Assembly: GCA_002354805.1 (NCBI GenBank)
Contig: DEMH01000004.1
Span: 133,150 to 197,149 of the forward strand
Length of the DNA: 64,000 nt
Source: Gammaproteobacteria bacterium UBA2675
GTDB lineage: Bacteria; Pseudomonadota; Gammaproteobacteria; Pseudomonadales; Pseudohongiellaceae
Direction: 5' to 3'
The position numbers and the translations under genes were made by a program. This document shows, piece by piece, positions 1-6,241 of the stretch (the stretch's first letter is position 1; the number at the start of each line of letters is the position of its first letter). The notes under the pieces are model-generated. The model saw only the letters and a list, made by a program, of their open reading frames with translations, had not been told where the DNA came from and made no database searches.

Positions 1-1
1 C

Positions 2-1861
2 GAGCTGCGTCATCAGGATATTGCGCAGATCCGCGAAATCCTCAACGGCTACCAGGATGAGGTACAGCTATACCTGGGCGGCGCGCCGATGATCGCCGAC
101 GACCTGGTCACCTTTGTCCAGAATGATCTGGCGACGTTCAGCCTTGGCGTTTTTGCCTTTATTGTGATTGCGTTGGGGCTGATTTTTCGACGTTTGCGCT
201 GGGTTTTCCTGCCGCTGGCCTGTTGTGCCATCGCCGGGCTCATCGTGGTCGGTATCCTCGGTGTCATGGACTGGCGGGTAACGGTCGTCTCATCCAACTT
301 CATGTCACTGCTGCTGATCATTACCATCTCGCTGACAGTGCATCTGATAGTGCGTTACCGCGAGCTACGGGCGTCGCGGCATTACAGTCCTCACGACCGG
401 CTTCTGCGCCACGCAGTGCTGGTCATGTTCAGACCCTGTCTGTACACGGCGCTGACCACTATCGTGGCGTTTGGCTCGCTTGTAGTCAGTGGCATCACGC
501 CCATCATTTCCTTTGGCTGGATCATGGTCATGGGCGTGCTGACAGCACTGATCGTAGTGTTCCTGCTGTTCCCGGCATTGATGAGCCTGCTGCCCAAAGA
601 AAAGCTGGCTGACAGACCCATGCGCAAACTGAATGTAACAGGCGCACTGGCGACACTGACTGAACGTCACGGCAAAGCCCTGCTGTGGGTGTATGGGCTG
701 GTCTTTGTTGTCAGTGCGGTAGGCATCTCACGGCTGCAGGTAGAAAACAGCTTCATTGACTACTTTGATGAAGAAACCGAAATCTACCAGGGCATGAAGC
801 TGTTTGATGACAAGCTGGGTGGAACGCTGTCTTTTGATGTGCTGGTCCAGCTGCCTGAGGTGCAGGACAGCTTCGACGATGGGTTTGATGACGGCTTTGA
901 CGATGGCTTCGACGACGGCGGGTCTGAACAGGACAACAATGCGTACTGGTTCACTGCCGATAAAATGAATGAAATCAGACGCATGCACGAATACCTCGAC
1001 GAGCATCCGCGAACCGGTAAAGTGCTTTCATTTGGTGCTGTTGTGCAACTGGCAGAGCAGCTGAATGGCGGAGAGCCGGTAGACAGCTTCCTGTGGGCGC
1101 TTTTGTACACCATGCTGCCGGAGAACCTGCGCTCTACGGTGCTGACGCCATTTGTGTCTGTTGAACATAATGAAGCGCGTTTTAATGTCCGGGTGATTGA
1201 ATCCGACCCGGAATTGAACAGGGACCAGTTGATCAGCGAAGTCCAGCAGGGCATGCAGGAAGAATTTGGCCTGGCGGCCGATGAGGTTCGCGTCACTGGC
1301 ATGCTGGTGCTTTACAACAATGTGCTGCAAAGCCTGTATCAGTCGCAGATCCTGACACTGGGTGTGGTCCTCGGTGCCATAATGCTGATGTTCCTGGTGC
1401 TGTTCCGTTCGCTGAAAATTGCTGTGCTGTGCATCATTCCCAACGCGATTGCCGCGGCGCTGGTGCTCGGCATCATGGGGTGGCTGGGAATACCGCTGGA
1501 CATCATGACTATCACCATTGCAGCTATCTCGATTGGCATTGGTGTCGACAATACGATTCACTACATGCATCGTTTCCGCCGCGAATTCCATCGCATCGGC
1601 AACTACCGCGAGACCATGCACTACTGTCACAACAGTATTGCCCGGGCCATGTACTTCACATCGCTGACGATCGTGGCCGGCTTCTCGATTCTGGTGCTTT
1701 CAAACTTCATACCAACGATGGTATTTGGTCTGCTGACCAGTGTCGCTATGGTGGTTGCATTGATTGGTGCGCTGACGCTGCTGCCGCAGCTGCTTATCAC
1801 GTTTAACGCACTGGGCGAGGAACAGCATCCTGACGGGGAGCATCGCCAGGCCGTGGTATGA
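2..1861 (+). CDS. RND/MMPL-family exporter, 5' end outside window
   Basis: This is the C-terminal part of an inner-membrane RND-superfamily exporter of the MMPL/hydrophobe type. The frame is open from base 2, so the gene begins upstream and the ATG at 89 is internal. Two groups of hydrophobic helices (about bases 140-590 and 1330-1810) flank a soluble periplasmic loop, as in the second half of RND proteins. The second helix group carries an acidic GIGVDNTIHYMHRFRRE segment typical of the family. The periplasmic loop contains four tandem FDDG units (872-919), which are not a general family trait. Such exporters move lipids, hopanoids or hydrophobic compounds; the substrate cannot be told here. 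The clpP-like gene follows 57 bases later and may be co-transcribed. Confidence 0.88.
   Translation, partial: ELRHQDIAQIREILNGYQDEVQLYLGGAPMIADDLVTFVQNDLATFSLGVFAFIVIALGLIFRRLRWVFLPLACCAIAGLIVVGILGVMDWRVTVVSSNFMSLLLIITISLTVHLIVRYRELRASRHYSPHDRLLRHAVLVMFRPCLYTALTTIVAFGSLVVSGITPIISFGWIMVMGVLTALIVVFLLFPALMSLLPKEKLADRPMRKLNVTGALATLTERHGKALLWVYGLVFVVSAVGISRLQVENSFIDYFDEETEIYQGMKLFDDKLGGTLSFDVLVQLPEVQDSFDDGFDDGFDDGFDDGGSEQDNNAYWFTADKMNEIRRMHEYLDEHPRTGKVLSFGAVVQLAEQLNGGEPVDSFLWALLYTMLPENLRSTVLTPFVSVEHNEARFNVRVIESDPELNRDQLISEVQQGMQEEFGLAADEVRVTGMLVLYNNVLQSLYQSQILTLGVVLGAIMLMFLVLFRSLKIAVLCIIPNAIAAALVLGIMGWLGIPLDIMTITIAAISIGIGVDNTIHYMHRFRREFHRIGNYRETMHYCHNSIARAMYFTSLTIVAGFSILVLSNFIPTMVFGLLTSVAMVVALIGALTLLPQLLITFNALGEEQHPDGEHRQAVV
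872..919 (+). repeat. In-frame 12-bp tandem repeat (FDDG x4)
   Basis: Four successive 12-base units encode Phe-Asp-Asp-Gly in the periplasmic loop of the RND exporter. Third-codon positions vary between units (TTC/TTT, GAC/GAT, GGG/GGC), so the protein repeat is conserved better than the DNA. This argues against a very recent slippage product. The acidic run could bind divalent cations, which is inference. Confidence 0.9.
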
Positions 1862-1918
1862 TACTGCGCTGTTTTGTTTGCCTATCGCAATTTGTCAAAG
1901 ATACTTGGAGAGTCTGTT

Positions 1919-2506
1919 ATGCAAGAAGTGTTGTCCGCCCCTGAAGCGCGGGAACCAGCCACTGGGCGTTTACTGGATGAAAAGCTGTTCCAGGCCCGCG
2001 CGGTTACCATTTTTGGCGAAATCAACGACAGGCTGGCCCGCCAGGTAACCGAGCGCCTGTTGGCATTGGCTGGTGAGAATGACGATCCCATCACACTTTA
2101 CATCAGTTCCCCGGGCGGGCACGTTGAGTCTGGTGATGTTGTTTATGACATCATCAAATATATCAGACCAGAGGTGCGGGTTGTCGGAACCGGATGGGTG
2201 GCCAGTGCAGCGACCAATATTTATCTGGCAGCAAAAAAAGAGCACCGTTTCGCTCTGCCCAACACACGCTTCCTGGTACACCAGCCCTCAGGTGGTTCGC
2301 GAGGCAGCGCCTCAGACATCAAGATTCAGGCTGAACAGATCGTCAAAATGCGGGCTCGTATTAATAAGCTGATAGCCGAGGAAACCGGTCAGCCGGTAGA
2401 GCGAGTTGCCAAAGATACTGACCGCGATTACTGGATGACGGTTGATGAGGCAATTGAATACGGCATTGTCGGGAAGTGCATCCGCTCCATGGATGAGCTC
2501 GCCTGA
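1919..2506 (+). CDS. ClpP-like serine protease, orphan
   Basis: A 195-residue ClpP-family (S14) peptidase. The start is the ATG at 1919 because TTGGAG lies 8 bases upstream; the frame opens earlier only through a TTG with no ribosome site. The triad is visible: Ser96 in GWVASAAT, His121 in FLVHQPSGG and Asp170 in DTDRDYW. The nucleophile neighbourhood differs from housekeeping ClpP (GxAASMG), and the protein has almost no N-terminal extension. No clpX, clpA or tig gene is adjacent, so it is probably a second ClpP paralogue rather than the main clpP-clpX locus. It may form its own tetradecamer or a mixed one with the main ClpP. It ends 15 bases from a convergent gene. Confidence 0.85.
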   Translation: MQEVLSAPEAREPATGRLLDEKLFQARAVTIFGEINDRLARQVTERLLALAGENDDPITLYISSPGGHVESGDVVYDIIKYIRPEVRVVGTGWVASAATNIYLAAKKEHRFALPNTRFLVHQPSGGSRGSASDIKIQAEQIVKMRARINKLIAEETGQPVERVAKDTDRDYWMTVDEAIEYGIVGKCIRSMDELA

Positions 2507-2521
2507 ACGGCTGTGAAATGA

Positions 2522-2971
2522 TCAGTTGTTGGCTTCCAGCTTGATGAAACGCGCCTGCTGGTTACTGACCAGCGTGCAGATCACATGATAGTCTGGCTGG
2601 CAGCTCATGGGGCGGGCAATGGCACTTTGTGGGCTTTGCAGCTGCACCAGCACCGTTGCGGACACGCCCTGGTACTGCACATCAACAGTTGCTGAGTTGC
2701 CATTTATTCGTCCTTCGCTGGCTTGCCAAAGCAGGCCAGCCGGGGTCCGTGGCAGTAGTTGAAACCGGTCGTCAGTCGCCTGCAGTTCGAGGCTGAAGAG
2801 CGTGCCCTCTGCAAGCCACTGCCCGTGCCACACGTCACCAGAGTAAAGCTCTTCAGCCGCGTGTGCCAATGCTGGCAAGAGCCACAGATAGCCCAGCGCG
2901 CTGAGGGCCAGCCACGCACGTCGCGGATTAACTGCAGACAGGCACTTTTCAATAAACGGTCGTTGCTGCAT
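2522..2971 (-). CDS. Small exported protein of unknown function
   Basis: I do not recognise the family. The likely start is the ATG at 2971, preceded by GGAG about six bases upstream; an in-frame ATG at 2983 lacks a ribosome site, and the longest frame (to 3052) would run through a probable promoter. The resulting 149-residue protein has a basic N-terminus, a hydrophobic stretch (about residues 18-37, ending in AHAAEE) that looks like a signal peptide, and a beta-rich soluble part with two Cys near the C-terminus that could form a disulfide. It has its own extended -10 element at 3001-3009. It lies two features from oxyR, but nothing in it points to oxidative stress. Confidence 0.6.
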   Translation of the reverse strand: MQQRPFIEKCLSAVNPRRAWLALSALGYLWLLPALAHAAEELYSGDVWHGQWLAEGTLFSLELQATDDRFQLLPRTPAGLLWQASEGRINGNSATVDVQYQGVSATVLVQLQSPQSAIARPMSCQPDYHVICTLVSNQQARFIKLEANN

Positions 2972-3000
2972 ATCAATCTCCATCACGAAGCTGGAAAACC

Positions 3001-3009
3001 AGTATACCA
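3001..3009 (-). promoter_or_regulatory. Extended -10 promoter of the small exported protein
   Basis: Read on the minus strand, TGGTATACT is an extended -10 element (TG plus one base plus TATACT). Initiation would fall near 2994, giving a short leader of about 23 bases before the ATG at 2971. No good -35 hexamer is present, as is usual for extended -10 promoters. The element lies downstream of the terminator at 3024-3060, so this gene does not need read-through from upstream. Confidence 0.5.
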
Positions 3010-3023
3010 GTAAATCCTGTGGC

Positions 3024-3060
3024 AAAAAAAAAACCGGAGTGCTTTGGGGCACACTCCGGT
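3024..3060 (-). terminator. Strong intrinsic terminator, minus strand
   Basis: A perfect 9-bp stem (ACCGGAGTG at 3033-3041 with CACTCCGGT at 3052-3060) has a 10-base loop. On the minus strand it is followed by an uninterrupted run of about nine U residues (3024-3032). No minus-strand protein gene ends here: upstream on this strand is only the oxyR promoter region. The terminator therefore either ends a short untranslated RNA or acts as a leader attenuator. Confidence 0.88.
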
Positions 3061-3120
3061 AATGAGGGATCGTTATCCAATGAACCTTCCTGAACGATGG
3101 GAAAATGATACGTTGCGGCA
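3024..3120 (-). ncRNA. Candidate OxyS-like small RNA divergent from oxyR
   Basis: Inferred transcript of about 97 nt on the minus strand. A plausible -10 (TATCTA, 3126-3131 read in reverse) lies in the AT-rich oxyR upstream region with only a weak -35, as expected for an activator-dependent promoter. This puts initiation near 3120, and the RNA would end at the terminator at 3024-3060. A second, weaker hairpin pairs AUCGUU (3098-3093) with AACGAU (3074-3069) and exposes an AGGAAGG purine stretch in its loop. No open reading frame of useful size lies inside. The arrangement matches enteric oxyR-oxyS, where OxyS is a 109-nt Hfq-dependent RNA. No sequence homology to OxyS is claimed. The alternative is an attenuated leader of the downstream gene. 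Confidence 0.5.
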
Positions 3121-3186
3121 GTGAATAGATAAAATGAATTAAATATATTAAACTGATATGGTAAATGTATCGTTAACGGGGAGACT
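3121..3186. promoter_or_regulatory. oxyR upstream AT-rich regulatory region with LysR-type box
   Basis: This stretch is markedly AT-rich compared with its surroundings. It contains GATATGGTAAATGTATC (3155-3171), an interrupted palindrome of the ATA-N9-TAT (T-N11-A) kind bound by LysR-type regulators. An ATAG tetramer at 3125 resembles an OxyR contact element, but the full OxyR consensus is not met. The box sits just upstream of the oxyR start, consistent with autorepression, and also upstream of the predicted divergent RNA, where OxyR could activate. oxyR has a GGGGAG ribosome site immediately before its ATG at 3187. Confidence 0.5.
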
Positions 3187-4098
3187 ATGAGTCATTTGCC
3201 GACCACTAAACAGCTGCGCTATTTTGTTGCACTGGAGCACCACGAACATTTTGGTAAAGCTGCAGAGTCCTGTTTTGTGTCGCAGCCGGCGTTCAGCGTG
3301 GCGATAAAAGAACTGGAGAATATGCTCAATATCCAGTTGGTCGATCGCACCAACAAGAATGTGACCATTACCAGTCTTGGGCGCGATATCGCCAGGCAGG
3401 CGCGAGTGGTATTAAGAGACCTGGAAGACCTGGTGGAAATGGCCAGAGGCAATCAGGCACCGCTGACCGGCCAGCTGAAGCTTGGAGTTATTCCGACCAT
3501 TGCGCCCTTCCTGTTGCCAGCGCTGTTGCCAGCTCTGCGCGAGGCGTACCCGGATCTGAGACTCTACTTGAAAGAAGACCTGACCGAACGTGTCTATGAC
3601 CGACTGATGGAGGGCGAGCTGGATCTGCTGCTGGTAGCGCTGCCTTACGAGCTGCGCAATGTCGTGGAGATGCCCCTGTTTGATGACCACTTCTTTCTGG
3701 CGCACCACAAGCGCAGCCGATTCGTCAGCGCCGACTACGCCAATGTCAGCCTGCTGCCCAGTGACAGTGTGCTGTTGCTGGAAGATGGGCATTGTCTGCG
3801 CGACCATGCACTGTCGGCCTGCAACATCAAAAACGCCGACAAAGTCAGCAATATTACCGCTACCAGTCTGTTGACCCTGGTACAGATGGTTGATGCGGAC
3901 CTGGGTGTCACCTACTTGCCGGAGATGGCCATCCATAGTCCACTGCTCAAGAATACCCAGATCGCGACGGAGCCACTGGAACCGGGCAGTTATCGTCAGA
4001 TCGGTCTGGTCTGGCGCAAGGCCAGCACACGCCACGACGAATTTGCCATGCTGGGTGATTTTATCCGCAGTCACTATCGCCCTGCCGCAGAACCCTGA
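3187..4098 (+). CDS. oxyR: OxyR, peroxide-sensing LysR-type regulator
   Basis: A 303-residue LysR-type transcription factor. The N-terminal winged helix-turn-helix covers about residues 5-65 and the effector domain about 90-300. The redox motif GHCLRDHALSAC carries Cys203 and Cys212, nine residues apart, matching Cys199 and Cys208 of E. coli OxyR. Those cysteines form the peroxide-induced disulfide, so this is a true peroxide sensor rather than a generic LysR protein. Oxidised OxyR activates catalase, alkyl hydroperoxide reductase and iron-protection genes as a tetramer. Its likely own control region lies at 3121-3186. No catalase or ahpC gene is in the window. Confidence 0.96.
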   Translation: MSHLPTTKQLRYFVALEHHEHFGKAAESCFVSQPAFSVAIKELENMLNIQLVDRTNKNVTITSLGRDIARQARVVLRDLEDLVEMARGNQAPLTGQLKLGVIPTIAPFLLPALLPALREAYPDLRLYLKEDLTERVYDRLMEGELDLLLVALPYELRNVVEMPLFDDHFFLAHHKRSRFVSADYANVSLLPSDSVLLLEDGHCLRDHALSACNIKNADKVSNITATSLLTLVQMVDADLGVTYLPEMAIHSPLLKNTQIATEPLEPGSYRQIGLVWRKASTRHDEFAMLGDFIRSHYRPAAEP

Positions 4099-4135
4099 GC
4101 AGCGGAGCGCGTTTCCATGCGTGACTTTTGACCGA

Positions 4136-4165
4136 TTGACGTTCACGGGCGGTCTCTGTTCTAGT
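4136..4165 (+). promoter_or_regulatory. Possible promoter of the multidomain redox protein
   Basis: TTGACG at 4136-4141 is a good -35 match. A weak -10 (TCTAGT, 4160-4165) follows after 18 bases. The gene starts at 4219. The -35 is convincing, the -10 is not. Confidence 0.3.
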
Positions 4166-4218
4166 ACAGCGTGTATGAATCCATTCATTTTTTGTTGTTC
4201 TGGGTAAGAGGTTTTCCC

Positions 4219-6186
4219 ATGAAGTTTTCTGACACCCTGAAATCCCTGTTGACGACCGGTTGTGTGATGCTGGCGCTGGCGGTCACCCCAGCGGTGGCCC
4301 AATCAAGCGATCAGGGCGCGCTGCGCGCTGCTGATTTCACCTTGATGGATCAACATGGCAAGGCATTCAATCTCCACTATTACGGCCAACGCCGCGCCGT
4401 CATCCTGTCGGCACACAGTCACGATGCTGAGCAATCAGCAGAAGTCGCCCGGGCTCTCCAGGCGCAGCCATGGCTGGAGCGCGGAGTTCCGATTGCATTG
4501 ATCAATCCCGTGCCAGACACTGCCCGGGACACGCTGCTGGCACATGCCGAGCAACAGAGTATTGAATTACCGATACTGAAGGACGATGCCGGACTGATCG
4601 CGCATACCTATCAGCTTGATCAGGTAGGTGAAACGCTGGTGATTGATCCCAATCGCTGGGAAGTCAAATACCGCGGGCCTGCGCTGGCGACGGATGGCTC
4701 AGTGCATCCGGAGCTTGAAGCTTCAGTGGCTCAGTTACTGGAGCAGCAGTCCGGAGACTACCGCGAGGTAGCTATGATGGATGCAGCGCCATTGCCTCTG
4801 CACGCAGCGCAGTCTGGTACAGCCAGCTACAGCGACACGATTGCGCCAATGCTGATAGAAAAGTGTGCGGACTGTCATCGCACTGGTGGCATAGCTCCCT
4901 GGGCGATGACCAGCCATGCCATGGTGCAGGGCTTTTCACCGATGATTCGGGAAACGGTACTCACGCGCCGCATGCCACCATGGCACGCAGACCCGGAAAT
5001 TGGTGAATTTGAACACGACCTGAGCCTGAGCGTTGATGAGAAGCGACAGCTGGTCGGCTGGATAGATGCAGGTTCACCGCGTGGCGAGGGGACAGACCCC
5101 TTGACGCAGATTCCGGCAGCAGAGACGGAATGGGAGCTTGGCGAGCCTGATCTGATCGTTGATTTGCCCGCCTTTGATATTCCTGCGACCGGTGTGCTGG
5201 ATTACCAGTTCTTTGAGGTGAAAAACCCTCTGGACAGAGACGTCTGGGTGAAGGCGGTGCAGATATCGCCCGGCGATCGTCAGGTTGTACACCACGCGAT
5301 TGCAACCTTTGGTGCCAGCTCCACGCTGGGCGCTGATTCTGATAGTGGAGAGTCTTTGTTACAGCCGCAGTTAATGACATTCGTACCGGGTAATGAAACC
5401 TACATCTATCCCGAAGACACGGGGGTTTATGTCCCTGCTAACAGCTCCTTCTATACGCAGATGCACTACACGACCTATGGCCGAGCAACCAGCGACCAGA
5501 CACGTATCGGTCTGTATTTTGCGGACGAACCGCCCAAGCATGTTTTGCAGCATTACTCAATTCTGAATCTGGACCTGGAGATACCGGCAGGTGTAGCTGA
5601 GCACCAGGCTGAAGCCTACTTCGAGCTGCAGCGTGATGCGGTGATTTATGCCCTGTTCCCGCATGCACATTATCGTGGCCGGGCGTCCGAATTCGCGATC
5701 CGCTATCCGGATGGTCGTGAGGAGGTGGTGTTATCCTCTCCTGATTACGATTTCAACTGGCAGCGATACTTCCAGTTCAAAGATCCTATCGAAGCGCCAG
5801 CCGGTACCAAAATCATTCACCGGACGACCTACGATAACTCCACTGCTAATCTCAGCAACCCTGATCCCAGTGTGAATGTCACGTTTGGCGAGCAGACCTG
5901 GGAAGAGATGCTGTATGGTGGCGTTTCGTTCCGCTACGCCGAACCCGGTGAAAATGACTTCGAGATCAATGTAGATGATTACATGACTTCGATAGTCATG
6001 GGTTACATGGACACCAACATGGATGGGCAGATTGCCCTGACAGAAATGCCCGAAGGTGCCCGTCAGTCCATGGTTCTGCCGTTCACCATCCTGGACAAGG
6101 ACAAGTCGGGTGGGCTGGATTTTGACCAGTTCCGTCAGTTCATGGTTCAGACCGGCATGTCGCAAAACCGCTCACTGGTTGATTAA
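4219..6186 (+). CDS. Periplasmic multidomain protein: redoxin-like, cytochrome c, Cu monooxygenase, EF-hands
   Basis: The start is the ATG at 4219, with AAGAGG upstream and a clear signal peptide ending in AVAQ. The 655-residue product has four parts. Residues about 30-178 look like an AhpC/TSA thioredoxin fold but contain no cysteine. CADCH at 216-220 is a haem-c site. Residues about 320-575 resemble type II copper ascorbate-dependent (PHM/DBH-like) monooxygenases, with VVHH (356-359), MHY (415-417) and PHAH (481-484) as likely copper ligands. Two EF-hand loops follow at about 598-609 and 626-637. It probably acts on a substrate in the periplasm using electrons delivered through the haem. 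The reaction is unknown. It follows oxyR by 120 bases, but operon membership is uncertain. Confidence 0.75.
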   Translation: MKFSDTLKSLLTTGCVMLALAVTPAVAQSSDQGALRAADFTLMDQHGKAFNLHYYGQRRAVILSAHSHDAEQSAEVARALQAQPWLERGVPIALINPVPDTARDTLLAHAEQQSIELPILKDDAGLIAHTYQLDQVGETLVIDPNRWEVKYRGPALATDGSVHPELEASVAQLLEQQSGDYREVAMMDAAPLPLHAAQSGTASYSDTIAPMLIEKCADCHRTGGIAPWAMTSHAMVQGFSPMIRETVLTRRMPPWHADPEIGEFEHDLSLSVDEKRQLVGWIDAGSPRGEGTDPLTQIPAAETEWELGEPDLIVDLPAFDIPATGVLDYQFFEVKNPLDRDVWVKAVQISPGDRQVVHHAIATFGASSTLGADSDSGESLLQPQLMTFVPGNETYIYPEDTGVYVPANSSFYTQMHYTTYGRATSDQTRIGLYFADEPPKHVLQHYSILNLDLEIPAGVAEHQAEAYFELQRDAVIYALFPHAHYRGRASEFAIRYPDGREEVVLSSPDYDFNWQRYFQFKDPIEAPAGTKIIHRTTYDNSTANLSNPDPSVNVTFGEQTWEEMLYGGVSFRYAEPGENDFEINVDDYMTSIVMGYMDTNMDGQIALTEMPEGARQSMVLPFTILDKDKSGGLDFDQFRQFMVQTGMSQNRSLVD

Positions 6187-6192
6187 CTCCAG

Positions 6193-6227
6193 AGGGTCGG
6201 TGGCCGCAAAGCGCGACCATCGACCCT
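6193..6227 (+). terminator. Hairpin terminator after the multidomain redox protein
   Basis: AGGGTCGGTGG (6193-6203) pairs with CCATCGACCCT (6217-6227) over 11 positions including one G-U pair. A pyrimidine-rich tail with several U residues follows. It lies 7 bases after the stop and between two convergent genes. Confidence 0.6.
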
Positions 6228-6241
6228 GCTGTTCTTTCTGA

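Noticed and set aside
3024..3060. The minus-strand terminator as an attenuator for the small exported protein gene
   Set aside because: Kept as an alternative but not preferred: the gene has an extended -10 downstream of the hairpin and a short leader from there. No alternative antiterminator helix was evident by eye.
3412..4302. A 296-residue open frame opposite oxyR
   Set aside because: It lies antisense to a clear oxyR, lacks a ribosome site and has His/Gln-rich composition typical of shadow frames in GC-rich DNA.
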